A stretch of DNA of 27,126 nucleotides, from positions 1 to 27,126 of the forward strand of contig NZ_JOFL01000041.1 in the NCBI RefSeq assembly GCF_000719265.1. The letters run 5' to 3'. Made by a program: the position numbers and the translations under genes. The notes under the pieces are model-generated. The model searched no databases, was not told where the DNA came from, and saw only the letters and a list, made by a program, of their open reading frames with translations. Shown in pieces: positions 7,280 through 16,390 of the stretch; positions within the stretch are counted from its first letter, which is position 1; each line of letters opens with the position of its first letter. This DNA is from Streptomyces roseoverticillatus (GTDB lineage: Bacteria > Actinomycetota > Actinomycetes > Streptomycetales > Streptomycetaceae).

Positions 7280-7702
7280 CTAGCGCTTGGGGGCGGCCAG
7301 GCGGGTGCCGGTCCAGTCCTTGGCCACGCTGATGCTCTTGGTCTGCGAGAGACCGGCGGTCTGCGAGGCGTCCTGGATGTCGCTCGGCTCGATGTAGCCG
7401 TCGCGGCCCGTCTTGGGCGTCAGCAGCCAGATGTTGCCGCCGTCCTCAAGCAGGCCGATGGCGTCCACCAGCGCGTCCGTGAGGTCCCCGTCCTCATCCC
7501 GGAACCACAGCAGGACGACGTCGGCCACGTCGTCATATTCCTCGTCGACGAGGTCCTGGCCGATGAGGGACTCAATACCTTCACGGAGATCATGATCGAC
7601 GTCGTCGTCGTAGCCGATCTCCTGGACCACCTGTCCGGGCTCGAAACCCAGCCTTCCGGCCGGATTGGTCCGCTCCTCCGCGTGGTCCGCGGTCGCGCTC
7701 AC
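7280..7702 (-). CDS. DUF3052 domain protein
   Basis: 140 aa, acidic, no membrane segment or signal peptide. The family pattern is visible: LGFEPGQVVQEIGYDDDVD, then LVDEEYDDVADVVLLWFRDEDGDL, and IWLLTPKTGRDGYIEPSDIQDASQTAGL near the C-terminus. The start is GTG 7702, preceded by the near-perfect AGGAGGA; an upstream extension to 7774 has no ribosome site. It is conserved next to aceE and ahpE in actinobacteria, but its function is not established. It is transcribed divergently from aceE across a 478-bp non-coding region and ends in a strong terminator, so it appears monocistronic. Confidence 0.88.
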   Translation of the reverse strand: MSATADHAEERTNPAGRLGFEPGQVVQEIGYDDDVDHDLREGIESLIGQDLVDEEYDDVADVVLLWFRDEDGDLTDALVDAIGLLEDGGNIWLLTPKTGRDGYIEPSDIQDASQTAGLSQTKSISVAKDWTGTRLAAPKR

Positions 7703-8180
7703 GGATTTCCTCCTGTCATCCTTCGAGACGTTGCATTCGGCTCGCGCGTACGCGAAACGATGGGCGTAGTCCACACGTGACGGACGGATCGCGCAAGTAC
7801 CCGGCCATCGAGACCGCCGAAACGTTGACGGACGCGGACGTCCTGTGGCAACTCCAACCCTGAGGCTGGAGGGGAGAGTGATTCACCACACAGAACTTTG
7901 CCCCTTTTGCGAAGTTACTCCATGTGATTCCACGGAGCGACCCCGAACAGCCGTACACGGGGAACCCCCTTTGGGGGCGTAAGGTTGCGATTTGGCCGCC
8001 CCGGGCGACCAACAAACGCTGCTTCGTCTCACCCGTGGTGGTTACCGCCCAGTAGAGATGACGTTTCCGCCGCCGCGGTCCACGATGGGAGCCGGCGCCA
8101 GATAAGCAGCCCCATATTTGACCGCGTGCGCAGCAACACCGCGTGCAGAGCACGACCACGACCGACAGCGAAGGAACAGC
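7703..8180. promoter_or_regulatory. 478-bp divergent control region between DUF3052 gene and aceE
   Basis: I see no coding frame of the right composition here. The region is clearly poorer in GC than its surroundings around 7870-7935. It contains the small dyad TCGCG-CGTA-CGCGA (7742-7755) near the DUF3052 gene, and a CCCCC-TTT-GGGGG hairpin at 7965-7977. No promoter could be fixed for aceE; candidates are CATATT at 8112-8117 and TAGAGA at 8053-8058, both without a good -35. Confidence 0.5.
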
Positions 8181-10913
8181 GTGGCTTCCGGATCCGATCG
8201 CAACCCGATCATCATTGGCGGCCTTCCCAGCCAGGTCCCGGACTTCGATCCCGAAGAGACCCAGGAGTGGCTCGACTCGCTCGACGCAGCCGTCGATGAG
8301 CGAGGCCGGGAACGTGCCCGCTACCTCATGCTTCGCCTGATCGAGCGGGCTCGCGAGAAGCGCGTCGCCGTGCCCGAGATGCGCAGCACGGACTACGTCA
8401 ACACGATCGCGACCAAGGACGAGCCGTTCTTCCCCGGCAACGAGGAGATCGAGCGCAAGGTCCTGAACGCGACCCGCTGGAACGCGGCCGTGATGGTTTC
8501 CCGGGCGCAGCGCCCGGGCATCGGCGTCGGCGGCCACATCGCCACCTTCGCCTCCTCCGCCTCGCTGTACGACGTGGGCTTCAACCACTTCTTCCGCGGC
8601 AAGGACGAGGGCGACGGCGGCGACCAGATCTTCTTCCAGGGTCACGCCTCCCCCGGCATCTACGCCCGCGCGTTCCTGCTGGACCGGCTCTCCGAGCGGA
8701 ACCTGGACTCGTTCCGCCAGGAGAAGTCCAAGGCCCCCTACGGCCTGTCGAGCTACCCGCACCCGCGCCTCATGCCGGACTTCTGGGAGTTCCCGACCGT
8801 CTCGATGGGCCTCGGCCCCCTCGGTGCGATCTACCAGGCCCGCATGAACCGCTACATGGAGGCGCGCGGCATCGCCGACACCTCCAAGTCGCACGTCTGG
8901 GCGTTCCTCGGTGACGGCGAGATGGACGAGCCGGAGTCGCTCGGCCAGCTGTCCATCGCCGCCCGTGAGGGCCTGGACAACCTGACCTTCGTCGTCAACT
9001 GCAACCTGCAGCGCCTCGACGGCCCGGTCCGCGGCAACGGCAAGGTCATGCAGGAGCTGGAGTCGCAGTTCCGCGGCGCCGGCTGGAACGTGATCAAGCT
9101 GGTCTGGGACCGCTCCTGGGACCCGCTGCTGGCCCAGGACCGGGACGGCATCCTGGTCAACAAGCTCAACAGCACTCCGGACGGCCAGTTCCAGACGTAC
9201 GCCACCGAGACCGGTGCGTACATCCGCGACCACTTCTTCGGCGACGACCACCGTCTCCGCAAGATGGTCGAGGGCATGACCGACGACCAGATCCTGCACC
9301 TGGGCCGCGGCGGTCACGACCACAAGAAGATCTACGCGGCGTACGCGGCGGCCAAGGCCCACAAGGGCCAGCCGACCGTGATCCTCGCGCAGACCGTCAA
9401 GGGCTGGACCCTGGGTCCGAACTTCGAGGGCCGCAACGCGACCCACCAGATGAAGAAGCTCACGGTCGAGGACCTCAAGCGCTTCCGCGACCGCCTCCAC
9501 ATCCCGATCGCCGACAAGGAGCTGGAGTCCGGCCTGCCGCCGTACTACCACCCGGGTCGCGACTCGGAGGAGATCCAGTACATGCACGACCGCCGCAACG
9601 CGCTCGGCGGATACGTGCCGACCCGCGTCGACCGGTCGAAGCCGCTGGCCCTCCCGGACGACAAGGTCTACGCGACCGCCAAGAAGGGCTCGGGCCAGCA
9701 GTCGATCGCCACCACCATGGCGTTCGTCCGCATCCTGAAGGACCTCATGCGGGACAAGGAGATCGGCAAGCGCTTCGTGCTGATCGCCCCCGACGAGTAC
9801 CGCACCTTCGGCATGGACGCGTTCTTCCCGTCGGCCAAGATCTACAACCCGCTCGGCCAGCAGTACGAGTCCGTGGACCGCGAGCTGCTGCTCGCGTACA
9901 AGGAGTCGCCGACCGGCCAGATGCTGCACGACGGCATCTCCGAGGCGGGCTGCACGGCCTCGCTGATCGCGGCGGGCTCCGCCTACGCGACGCACGGCGA
10001 GCCGCTGATCCCGGTCTACGTCTTCTACTCGATGTTCGGCTTCCAGCGCACGGGTGACCAGTTCTGGCAGATGGCCGACCAGCTGTCGCGCGGCTTCGTG
10101 CTCGGCGCCACCGCGGGCCGCACCACCCTGACGGGTGAGGGTCTGCAGCACGCCGACGGCCACTCGCAGCTGCTGGCGTCCACCAACCCGGGCGTCGTCT
10201 CCTACGACCCCGCGTTCGGCTTCGAGATGGCGCACATCGTCAAGGACGGTCTGCGGAGGATGTACGGCGAGAACGCCGAGAACGTCTTCTACTACCTGAC
10301 CGTCTACAACGAGCCGATCCAGCACCCGGCCGAGCCGGCGGACGTGGACGCCGACGGCATCCTCAAGGGTCTGTACCGCTTCTCGCAGGGTGAGAAGGGC
10401 GCGATCCCGGCCCAGATCCTCGCCTCGGGCGTGGCGGTGCCGTGGGCGATCGAGGCCCAGAAGATCCTCGCCGAGGAGTGGGACGTCAAGGCGGACGTCT
10501 GGTCGGCCACCTCCTGGAACGAGCTCCGCAGGGACGCGATCGAGGCCGAGGAGCACAACCTCCTGCACCCGGAGGAGGAGCTCCGCGTCCCGTACGTGAC
10601 GCAGAAGCTCCAGGGCGCCGAGGGCCCGTTCGTGGCCGTCTCCGACTGGATGCGTGCCGTGCCGGACCAGATCTCGCGCTGGGTGCCGGGTGCGTACCAG
10701 TCGCTGGGTGCGGACGGCTTCGGCTTCGCCGACACGCGTGGCGCCGCCCGTCGCTTCTTCCACATCGACGCCCAGTCGATCGTCCTGGCCGTGCTCACCG
10801 AGCTCGCCAAGCAGGGGAAGGTCGACCGCTCGCTGCTGAAGCAGGCGGTGGACCGCTACCAGCTGCTGGACGTCACGGCTGCCGACCCGGGCGCGGCCGG
10901 CGGCGACGCGTAG
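8181..10913 (+). CDS. aceE: Pyruvate dehydrogenase E1 component, homodimeric type
   Basis: 910 aa, the normal length for the single-chain E1. It decarboxylates pyruvate with thiamine diphosphate and passes the acetyl group to the lipoyl-E2 of the pyruvate dehydrogenase complex, giving acetyl-CoA in the cytosol. The TPP/Mg site is seen as [12 protein letters not shown] from residue 244 through [15 protein letters not shown] near residue 280; the transketolase-like middle and C-terminal domains are complete ([46 protein letters not shown]). The start is GTG 8181 ([18 protein letters not shown]) with AAGGA five bases upstream; the frame continues to 8118 without a ribosome site. It is a single-gene unit, divergent from the DUF3052 gene and closed by a strong terminator. 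A 21-bp tandem duplication spans its stop codon. Confidence 0.97.
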   Translation: MASGSDRNPIIIGGLPSQVPDFDPEETQEWLDSLDAAVDERGRERARYLMLRLIERAREKRVAVPEMRSTDYVNTIATKDEPFFPGNEEIERKVLNATRWNAAVMVSRAQRPGIGVGGHIATFASSASLYDVGFNHFFRGKDEGDGGDQIFFQGHASPGIYARAFLLDRLSERNLDSFRQEKSKAPYGLSSYPHPRLMPDFWEFPTVSMGLGPLGAIYQARMNRYMEARGIADTSKSHVWAFLGDGEMDEPESLGQLSIAAREGLDNLTFVVNCNLQRLDGPVRGNGKVMQELESQFRGAGWNVIKLVWDRSWDPLLAQDRDGILVNKLNSTPDGQFQTYATETGAYIRDHFFGDDHRLRKMVEGMTDDQILHLGRGGHDHKKIYAAYAAAKAHKGQPTVILAQTVKGWTLGPNFEGRNATHQMKKLTVEDLKRFRDRLHIPIADKELESGLPPYYHPGRDSEEIQYMHDRRNALGGYVPTRVDRSKPLALPDDKVYATAKKGSGQQSIATTMAFVRILKDLMRDKEIGKRFVLIAPDEYRTFGMDAFFPSAKIYNPLGQQYESVDRELLLAYKESPTGQMLHDGISEAGCTASLIAAGSAYATHGEPLIPVYVFYSMFGFQRTGDQFWQMADQLSRGFVLGATAGRTTLTGEGLQHADGHSQLLASTNPGVVSYDPAFGFEMAHIVKDGLRRMYGENAENVFYYLTVYNEPIQHPAEPADVDADGILKGLYRFSQGEKGAIPAQILASGVAVPWAIEAQKILAEEWDVKADVWSATSWNELRRDAIEAEEHNLLHPEEELRVPYVTQKLQGAEGPFVAVSDWMRAVPDQISRWVPGAYQSLGADGFGFADTRGAARRFFHIDAQSIVLAVLTELAKQGKVDRSLLKQAVDRYQLLDVTAADPGAAGGDA

Positions 10914-10943
10914 TCGCTCCGGAGCGACGCGTAGTCGCTCCGG
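10903..10943. repeat. 21-bp tandem duplication across the aceE stop codon
   Basis: GCGACGCGTAGTCGCTCCGG occurs at 10903-10922 and again at 10924-10943, a period of 21 bp with 20 identical bases. The first copy contains the aceE stop TAG (10911-10913) and the second repeats the same TAG in frame. The junction forms the 16-bp palindrome GTCGCTCCGGAGCGAC. Confidence 0.9.
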
Positions 10944-10952
10944 CTCATCCCT

Positions 10953-10999
10953 ACTGCCGCCGCCCCCGGCCAGCTCTGCTGGCCGGGGGCGGCGGCAGT
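10953..10999 (+). terminator. Terminator of aceE
   Basis: A perfect 21-bp stem (10953-10973 with 10979-10999) around a 5-nt loop, followed by a T-tract on the plus strand. It lies between convergent genes and may also serve the minus-strand gene ending at 11010. Confidence 0.92.
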
Positions 11000-11009
11000 T
11001 TTCGGTGAG

Positions 11010-11393
11010 CTAGTGCTCCCACACCTTGTACGCCCGGACGACGTACGGGCTCTCCGGGACCCATGTCCCCGAGGGGTACGTCGAGAACTCACCCGTCTCC
11101 GCGCACGTAGCGCTCTGATACGTAGTAACAGGGCGCCCCGTGCGGTTGGCGAGGGCCGCCGCGCTGCCGCCCGCCGGTAAGGTCACGCAATCCTCGATGC
11201 CGATGTCCGCGAGCTCGCTCGTACTGCGCGTCCCGCGGAAGCCGGTCTTCGTCCACAGGCACAGTTGCCCGGCGGCGCAGGGGCCGAGCCGCTCCCTGCC
11301 CGCCGCGGCGGCCGCGCCGGCCGTGGGCGCGCAGAGCAGGGCCAGCGCGGCGGACGCGGTGACGGCGGCGGCGACGGTGCGGATCGTACGCAT
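11010..11393 (-). CDS. Secreted small protein, peptidase inhibitor family I36-like
   Basis: 127 aa. The N-terminus is a Sec signal peptide: MRTIRT, a hydrophobic core to about residue 22, and a probable cut after the AGA near residue 27. The mature part has four cysteines (GPCAAGQLCLW, EDCVTL, ATCAETG) likely forming two disulphides, and the segment CLWTKTGFRGTRST resembles the beta/gamma-crystallin-like I36 inhibitor family. ATG 11393 has GGGAG at about 8 nt; another ATG six bases earlier is too close to that site. It is convergent with aceE and shares its terminator. The target protease is unknown; a structural role outside the cell is also possible. Confidence 0.72.
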   Translation of the reverse strand: MRTIRTVAAAVTASAALALLCAPTAGAAAAAGRERLGPCAAGQLCLWTKTGFRGTRSTSELADIGIEDCVTLPAGGSAAALANRTGRPVTTYQSATCAETGEFSTYPSGTWVPESPYVVRAYKVWEH

Positions 11394-11507
11394 GAACATC
11401 ACTCCCTGTGTCGGTGCTGTCGCACACCGCATCCTGACGGGAGTGACGGACGCTGCCAAGAGGGCCCCGCGGTGCGGGGCCCTGATAGGGGAAGGCGTGC
11501 GTCCGGG

Positions 11508-13100
11508 TCAGATGTGGGCCGCGCCGGACGCCGCCTCGGGGTTCGATCCGCGCTTGGTGAACAGCGCGACCAGGGCGGCACAGGCCGCGACGACGCCCGC
11601 AACGGTGAAGGACAGGTTCATCCCTGACACGAAAGTGTCATGCGCGACGTCCGTGATCTTCCCCGCCAGCTCCGGCGGCGCCCCGGGCGGCACCGGCGCC
11701 ACGCCGACCGCGACGGCGTCCGCCGCCCCGGCCGCCTGCTGCGGCGTGCCGGCGGGCAGCCCCGCCTCCGCCCACTTGCCGGGCAGGGTGTCGTCGACGC
11801 GGGCGGCCATGACGGCGCCGAGGACGGCCGTCCCGAGCGAGCCTCCCACCTGCATGGCGGCCTGCTGCAGGCCGCCCGCGACGCCGGCGTGCTCCAGCGG
11901 GGCGTTGCCGACGATGACTTCGGTGGCGCCGACCATGACCGGGGCGAGGCCGAGGCCGAAGAGGGCGAACCACACCGACATCACGCCCGTGCCGGACCCG
12001 GCTTCGAGGCGGGCCATGCCGAAGCAGGCGGCGGTGGTCAGCAGCATGCCCGCGACCAGCGGGATCCGCGGCCCCACGCGGGTGATGAGCGCGCCCGCGG
12101 CGGGCGAGCCGACGATCATCATGCCGGTGAGCGGCAGCAGGTGCAGGCCCGAGTCGACGGGACTCATGCCGTGCACGTTCTGCAAGTAGAAGGTGACGAA
12201 GAACAGGCCGCCGATGAAGGCGAACGCCATCAGCAACATCAGGACGGTGCCGGCGGTCAGCGGCACGGAGCGGAAGAGCCGCAGCGGCAGCAGCGGTTCG
12301 CGGGCCCTGGCCTCCCAGAAGGCGAAGAGGAGGAGGGCGAGGGCCGCGCCCGCCAGGAACAGCAGCGTCTTCGCGTCCCCCCAGCCCCAGTCACGGGCCT
12401 TGATCAGCGCCCAGACGAGGCAGAACATCCCGGCCGAGAGCAGGCCGATGCCGGGGAGGTCGAAGGAGCGCGGGGCGTGGGCGGCCCGGTGGTCCCTGAG
12501 GATGGTGAGGCCGAGGACGAGGGCGACGACGCCGACCGGCACGTTGATGAAGAACACCGACTGCCAGTTGACGTGTTCGACGAGGACGCCGCCGAGGATG
12601 GGGCCGCCGGCGGTCGAGGCGCCGATCACCATGCCCCAGATGCCGACGGCCATGTTGAGCTTGCCGGCCGGGAAGGTGGCGCGCAGCAGGCCGAGCGCGG
12701 CCGGCATCAGCAGCGCGCCGCAGAGTCCCTGCAGGACCCGGAAGACGACGACGGCCGACACGCTGCCGGAGAGCGCGATGGCTCCGGAGGCGACGGCGAA
12801 ACCGGTGGTACCTATGAGGAAGGTCAGCCGGTGACCGAACCGGTCACCCAGCTTGCCCGCGGTGATGAGCGCGACCGCGAGGGCGAGGAGGTAGCTGTTG
12901 GTTATCCACTGGACATCGGCGAGCGAGGCGTGGAGGTCATCCCGGATGACGGGATTCGCGACGGCGACGATCGTGCCGTCGAGCGCGACCATCATCACGC
13001 CTATCGCCACGGTAACGAGGGTCAGCCAGGGGTGGCCGCGGAGCCCCTTGCGGGAACCGAGGTCCGGCTGCGCCTCGGCGACAGCGGTCTGAGACGTCAT
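11508..13100 (-). CDS. DHA2-type MFS multidrug efflux transporter
   Basis: 530 aa with 14 expected membrane segments, the EmrB/QacA plan. Family motifs are VALDGTIVAVANPVI in the first segment, the motif A loop GKLGDRFGHR, and the motif C-like GPILGGVLVEHVNWQSVFFINVP in segment five. The extended C-terminal loop (PGKWAEAGLPAGTPQQAAG) is usual for the group. It should expel hydrophobic drugs with the proton gradient from the cytoplasmic membrane. The start is ATG 13100 (MTSQTAVAEA). There is no ribosome site; instead CATAAT lies 7 nt upstream, suggesting a leaderless mRNA. The frame runs open to 13916, but that part is antisense to the divergent TetR gene and is not coding. Regulation by this TetR partner is likely. 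Confidence 0.92.
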   Translation of the reverse strand: MTSQTAVAEAQPDLGSRKGLRGHPWLTLVTVAIGVMMVALDGTIVAVANPVIRDDLHASLADVQWITNSYLLALAVALITAGKLGDRFGHRLTFLIGTTGFAVASGAIALSGSVSAVVVFRVLQGLCGALLMPAALGLLRATFPAGKLNMAVGIWGMVIGASTAGGPILGGVLVEHVNWQSVFFINVPVGVVALVLGLTILRDHRAAHAPRSFDLPGIGLLSAGMFCLVWALIKARDWGWGDAKTLLFLAGAALALLLFAFWEARAREPLLPLRLFRSVPLTAGTVLMLLMAFAFIGGLFFVTFYLQNVHGMSPVDSGLHLLPLTGMMIVGSPAAGALITRVGPRIPLVAGMLLTTAACFGMARLEAGSGTGVMSVWFALFGLGLAPVMVGATEVIVGNAPLEHAGVAGGLQQAAMQVGGSLGTAVLGAVMAARVDDTLPGKWAEAGLPAGTPQQAAGAADAVAVGVAPVPPGAPPELAGKITDVAHDTFVSGMNLSFTVAGVVAACAALVALFTKRGSNPEAASGAAHI

Positions 13101-13107
13101 GCGGAGA

Positions 13108-13132
13108 ATTATGTCAGTGCCTGCCAATTGGC
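13108..13132 (-). promoter_or_regulatory. -10 element and palindromic operator candidate of the MFS gene
   Basis: On the minus strand CATAAT (13113-13108) ends 7 nt before the ATG at 13100. Just upstream lies the perfect palindrome GCCAATTGGC (13123-13132), which would fall in the spacer of this promoter. A TetR protein bound there would block transcription. Confidence 0.5.
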
Positions 13133-13214
13133 CGTCGACCGCATGCGCCGGTGTCTGCCATATCTCCGGATGGCTATCCTGAGCAGCACAAACGTGGCGG
13201 AGGAGAGACGATCC

Positions 13215-13877
13215 ATGCACGCGATCGAGGGTGCGGCGGCCCGCCCGGCGGCGCCGTCCGGGCTGCGCGAGCGGAAGAAGCGGCGCACGCGGGACACCCT
13301 GATCCGGTCCGCCCTGGAGCTGTTCGCCCGCAAGGGCTACGAGCGCACCACCGTCGACGAGATCGCCGAGGCCGCGGAGGTCTCCCAGCGCACCTTCTTC
13401 CGCTACTTCGCGAACAAGGAGGAGGTCGCGCTGGCGATGCAGACCGCCGTCGACGCCCTCTTCCTCGCCACGCTGCGCTCCCGGCCCGCCGCCGAGGCCC
13501 CCTTGCCCGCCCTGCGCGGGGCCGTCCTCGGCACGTGGGACGGCGCGCGCGCCGTCATCGAGGCGGTCGTGCCGCTGGAGCTGCACCTGTGCACGTACCG
13601 GCTGATCGAGTCGACGCCCCAGCTGCTGGCGGCGCGGCTGCGCGCGCTCTCGGAGGTGGAGGAGCGACTGGCCCTGGAGATCGCCCGGCGCGAGGGGCTG
13701 GATCCGCGGGCCGACCCCCGGCCGCACGTCCTGGTGGCCGCGTTCGGCGGGGTGATGCGCGTCACGACGCGGGCCTGGGGCGAGCGCGGTGAGGGCGGTC
13801 TGGACGATCTCCGGGAGCTCACCGTGGCCTATCTGGACCAGCTCGGCCCGGCATTGGCGGAAAACTGGCGCGCTTGA
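13215..13877 (+). CDS. TetR family transcriptional regulator
   Basis: 220 aa. The N-terminal helix-turn-helix is typical: RTRDTLIRSALELFARKGYERTTVDEIAEAAEVSQRTFFRYFANKEEV at roughly residues 24-70 (shown only as landmarks RTRDTLIRSALELF and RTFFRYFANKEEV). The C-terminal ligand domain is helical with no recognisable ligand signature. ATG 13215 is preceded by GGAGGAGAG at fair distance and TATCCT at 13174-13179 may be its -10. It stands head to head with the MFS efflux gene across 114 bp, the usual layout of a drug-sensing repressor and its pump. The frame also extends far upstream, but that part is the antisense of the MFS gene. Confidence 0.93.
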   Translation: MHAIEGAAARPAAPSGLRERKKRRTRDTLIRSALELFARKGYERTTVDEIAEAAEVSQRTFFRYFANKEEVALAMQTAVDALFLATLRSRPAAEAPLPALRGAVLGTWDGARAVIEAVVPLELHLCTYRLIESTPQLLAARLRALSEVEERLALEIARREGLDPRADPRPHVLVAAFGGVMRVTTRAWGERGEGGLDDLRELTVAYLDQLGPALAENWRA

Positions 13878-13961
13878 TCGAGAAAACCACGCTTGTGCCC
13901 AATTCGCCCCACTCAAACGTGAGATAGCTCACGGACTCCTCAGTCGCCGCCGGGTTTCTCC

Positions 13962-13967
13962 TAGGGT
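13962..13967 (+). promoter_or_regulatory. -10-like element, probable leaderless start of the DUF1023 gene
   Basis: TAGGGT ends 8 nt before GTG 13976. A small dyad GTGAG-ATAG-CTCAC at 13919-13932 lies upstream. No clear -35. Confidence 0.45.
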
Positions 13968-13975
13968 GTTTCGCG

Positions 13976-15196
13976 GTGACTTCCTTCCCGGAGCTCGGCT
14001 CCCCCTCCTCCGTACCGTGGACGACCACGGCCACCGTGTGGCGCGCACTGCTCGCCCTGGCCGTGGTCTTCGTGATGCTCGGCACGACCGGCTGGACGGC
14101 CGTCAGAAGCCACAAGGCGGCCGGGGACGCCCGTACGGTCTCGCTCAGCGCCTGGCTGCACGGCTCCGTGGCGGGCCGCCCGCTGCCGGCCCCCGGGACG
14201 GCCTCCGACACCGTGGCCCGCTTCTTCGCCTCCCTCACCGGCGCCCAGCAGACGCGGCTCGCCGACGAGTACCCCCTCGTCGTCGGCAACCTCAACGGCG
14301 CCCCGCCCGCCCTGCGCTACCGCGCCAACCGCGCCGCCCTCGACCAGGCCCGCGCCGTCGAGAAGCGCCGCAGCCACGCGAGCGGCCTCAGCCCCGTCGG
14401 CCGCCGGGAAGCGCTGCGCCGCATGCACCGCTTCGAGTCCCTGCGGGAGGACGGGCGGCAGATCCTCGCCTTCGACCCCACCGGCGACGGCCGGGTCGCG
14501 GAGGTCATCGGCGACCTCGACCAGGCCCGGCGGGTCTCCGTCGTCGTCCCCGGCGTCGACACCAACCTGCTCACCTTCGAGAAGTCCCAGCGCTCCTACA
14601 GCGCCCCCGTCGGCATGGCCCGCTCCCTCTACGCCGCCGAGCGCAAGACCGCCCCCGGCACCCGCACGGCCGTCATCGCCTGGGCCGACTACACCTCGCC
14701 CGCCGGCGTCGGCATGGACGCCGCCACCGGCAAGCTCGCCGCCGAGGGCGCGCTGCGGCTGCGCGCCGCGGTCCGCGCGCTGCCCGGCGACTCCCGGGTC
14801 GCCCTCGTCTGCCACAGCTACGGCTCGGTGGTGTGCGGCGTCGCCGCGCGCGACCTGTCCCCGCGCGTCACCGACGTCGCCGTCGCCGGCAGCCCCGGGC
14901 TGCGCGCCGACCACGTCTCCGAGCTGCGGACCAGCGCCCGGATATGGGCCATGCGCGACCCGGACGACTGGATCCAGGGCGTGCCCCACCTGGAGGTCGG
15001 CGGCCTCGGCCACGGCGCCGACCCCGTCTCGCAGGGCTTCGGGGCGCGCGTGATGTCCGCCCGCGGCGCGGAGGGCCACGCCGGCTACTTCGAGCCCGGC
15101 ACGACGAGCCTCGCCAACTTCGCGGGCATCGGCGTCGGCGCGCCGGCGACGGTCAGCTGCGCCGACGACAGCACGTCCTGCACCGAAGGCGCGTAG
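13976..15196 (+). CDS. DUF1023 family alpha/beta hydrolase, membrane-anchored
   Basis: 406 aa. A single hydrophobic segment at about residues 24-42 (ALLALAVVFVMLGTTGW) looks like an uncleaved anchor or signal. The hydrolase core in the C-terminal half carries VALVCHSYGSVVCG, with nucleophile Ser281 in the G/C-x-S-x-G elbow; VVVPGVDTNLLTFE marks the preceding strand. GTG at 13976 begins only 8 nt after TAGGGT, without a ribosome site, which suggests a leaderless transcript. Relatives are actinobacterial exported or surface-bound esterase-like enzymes of unknown substrate. It is monocistronic by position: the TetR gene ends 98 bp before it, and 252 bp follow it. Confidence 0.85.
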   Translation: MTSFPELGSPSSVPWTTTATVWRALLALAVVFVMLGTTGWTAVRSHKAAGDARTVSLSAWLHGSVAGRPLPAPGTASDTVARFFASLTGAQQTRLADEYPLVVGNLNGAPPALRYRANRAALDQARAVEKRRSHASGLSPVGRREALRRMHRFESLREDGRQILAFDPTGDGRVAEVIGDLDQARRVSVVVPGVDTNLLTFEKSQRSYSAPVGMARSLYAAERKTAPGTRTAVIAWADYTSPAGVGMDAATGKLAAEGALRLRAAVRALPGDSRVALVCHSYGSVVCGVAARDLSPRVTDVAVAGSPGLRADHVSELRTSARIWAMRDPDDWIQGVPHLEVGGLGHGADPVSQGFGARVMSARGAEGHAGYFEPGTTSLANFAGIGVGAPATVSCADDSTSCTEGA

Positions 15197-15215
15197 CGCC
15201 GTAGGCGGCACGTAC

Positions 15216-15247
15216 GGTCCGGGGCGCCCTCCCAATGCCGCCGGACC
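15216..15247 (+). terminator. Weak hairpin after the DUF1023 gene
   Basis: GGTCCGG (15216-15222) pairs with CCGGACC (15241-15247) around an 18-nt loop that can itself close by GGCG/GCCG-type pairing. It starts 20 bp after the stop. A second inverted repeat, AGCCCGG and CCGGGCT, lies at 15343-15366. No T-tract. Confidence 0.35.
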
Positions 15248-15435
15248 CTCGCCGCGGGGGCTGATCACCGCGACGGCGGAACCTTCTTCTGCCGGGGCAG
15301 ACACCTTCCTTCCGCCGCAACGGCGAAGCACCACGACGCCGTAGCCCGGCGGTGCCGGACCGGGCTCGGGCGTACGTGAGGGCAACGCGCGTAGCAACCC
15401 GCTCCCCGCAGGGGGACGCGTGGGCAGGGGCCGCA

Positions 15436-15441
15436 TACGAT
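15436..15441 (+). promoter_or_regulatory. -10 element, probable leaderless start of the DUF4429 gene
   Basis: TACGAT ends exactly 7 nt before the ATG at 15449, and there is no ribosome site in between. Confidence 0.5.
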
Positions 15442-15448
15442 GACGGGC

Positions 15449-16309
15449 ATGGGTGATGTGCTGACGGGTTTCCACACCGTCTGGGAGTTCGACACCGACT
15501 CCGTGCTCATCCGCTTCGAACGGGGGATCCGCACGCCGAAGCTGCTCCAGGCGCTCGGTGAGCGACGCATCCCCTACGAGGCGCTCGCGGCCGTCGAACT
15601 GGCCCCGGGAAAGCGCGGGACGGTGGTGCTGCGCGCGGTGCCGAGACCGGGCGCCGATCCGCTGATGGACGTCGCGGACGGCCAGCTCAAGGAGAGCACC
15701 GACCCGTACCGGCTGGTGCTGCCCGAGCAGCGCGACGCCCTCGCCGAGTACTACGCCGACGAGATACGGGCCGCCCTCGGCCCGGACGCGGCCGATCCCG
15801 CCCTGCGCCCGCTCGTCGCGGCGCCCGCTCCCCCGCCGTCCTTCAAGGCCTACGACGGCAAGGCCTCCTTCGACGGCCGGTCCGTCGCCTTCCGCTGGTT
15901 CTGGACGGGCGCCTCGTCCGCCAAGTGGAAGGCCGGCGACCAGCGCTTCGCCGTCGAGGAGCTGTCGGGCGTCGAGTGGCGCTCCCCCGAGCTCGCCGGC
16001 GGCTATCTGCGGCTCGTGCCGCGCGGCGGCGAGGACCAGCAGCCCGGCCAGGCCGACCAGGATCCGGCGGCCGTCGTCTTCGGCATGGGCTACGGCCTGC
16101 TGCACGAGTCGCTGCCCTTCGGCGCGGCCGTCCTCGAAGCGGTCCGCGCCGCGGCCCCCAGCGTGCCGGCCGCGCGCGTGCCGGCCGCCCGCCCGGACCC
16201 GGGCGGCATCGCCGACCGCATCCGCCACCTGGGCGCGCTGCACGACGCGGGGCTCCTGACCGACGACGAGTTCAGCGCGAAGAAGGCCCAGCTCCTGGCC
16301 GAGCTGTGA
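15449..16309 (+). CDS. DUF4429 protein with C-terminal SHOCT motif
   Basis: 286 aa, cytosolic. Two similar halves occur: the first begins TGFHTVWEFDTDSVLIRFERG and the second FKAYDGKASFDGRSVAFRW, each followed by a beta-rich stretch with IPYEALAAVEL or FAVEELSGVEW, so the domain is an internal duplication. The last 30 residues, IADRIRHLGALHDAGLLTDDEFSAKKAQLL, form a SHOCT helix pair, a short oligomerisation module. I choose ATG 15449 (MGDVLTGFHT) because TACGAT lies 7 nt before it; an ATG nine bases earlier would overlap the -10. It is followed by a two-component gene pair that has its own -10-like element. Function unknown; a self-assembling or lipid-binding scaffold is conceivable. Confidence 0.85.
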   Translation: MGDVLTGFHTVWEFDTDSVLIRFERGIRTPKLLQALGERRIPYEALAAVELAPGKRGTVVLRAVPRPGADPLMDVADGQLKESTDPYRLVLPEQRDALAEYYADEIRAALGPDAADPALRPLVAAPAPPPSFKAYDGKASFDGRSVAFRWFWTGASSAKWKAGDQRFAVEELSGVEWRSPELAGGYLRLVPRGGEDQQPGQADQDPAAVVFGMGYGLLHESLPFGAAVLEAVRAAAPSVPAARVPAARPDPGGIADRIRHLGALHDAGLLTDDEFSAKKAQLLAEL

Positions 16310-16390
16310 CCGGGCCCCTGCTACCGGTGCTACCCGGGTATGACCCGCAAGCCCCCACCACGGTGTGACGACCGCGCGCGGGCCGCGGCC

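Noticed and set aside
7716..10763. 1015-codon open frame on the minus strand opposite aceE
   Set aside because: It is the antisense shadow of a well-identified gene; its composition (Arg/Val/Leu/Asp/Gly-rich, no domain) is the usual by-product of G/C at third positions.
11640..13214. Upstream extension of the TetR frame
   Set aside because: It is antisense to the MFS gene; a ribosome site and the family N-terminus fix the start at 13215.
13101..13916. N-terminal extension of the MFS transporter frame to 13916
   Set aside because: This part is opposite the TetR gene and shows no transporter sequence; the family N-terminus begins at 13100.
13961..16243. 760-codon minus-strand frame over the DUF1023 and DUF4429 genes
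   Set aside because: Antisense shadow spanning two identified genes, no recognisable domain.
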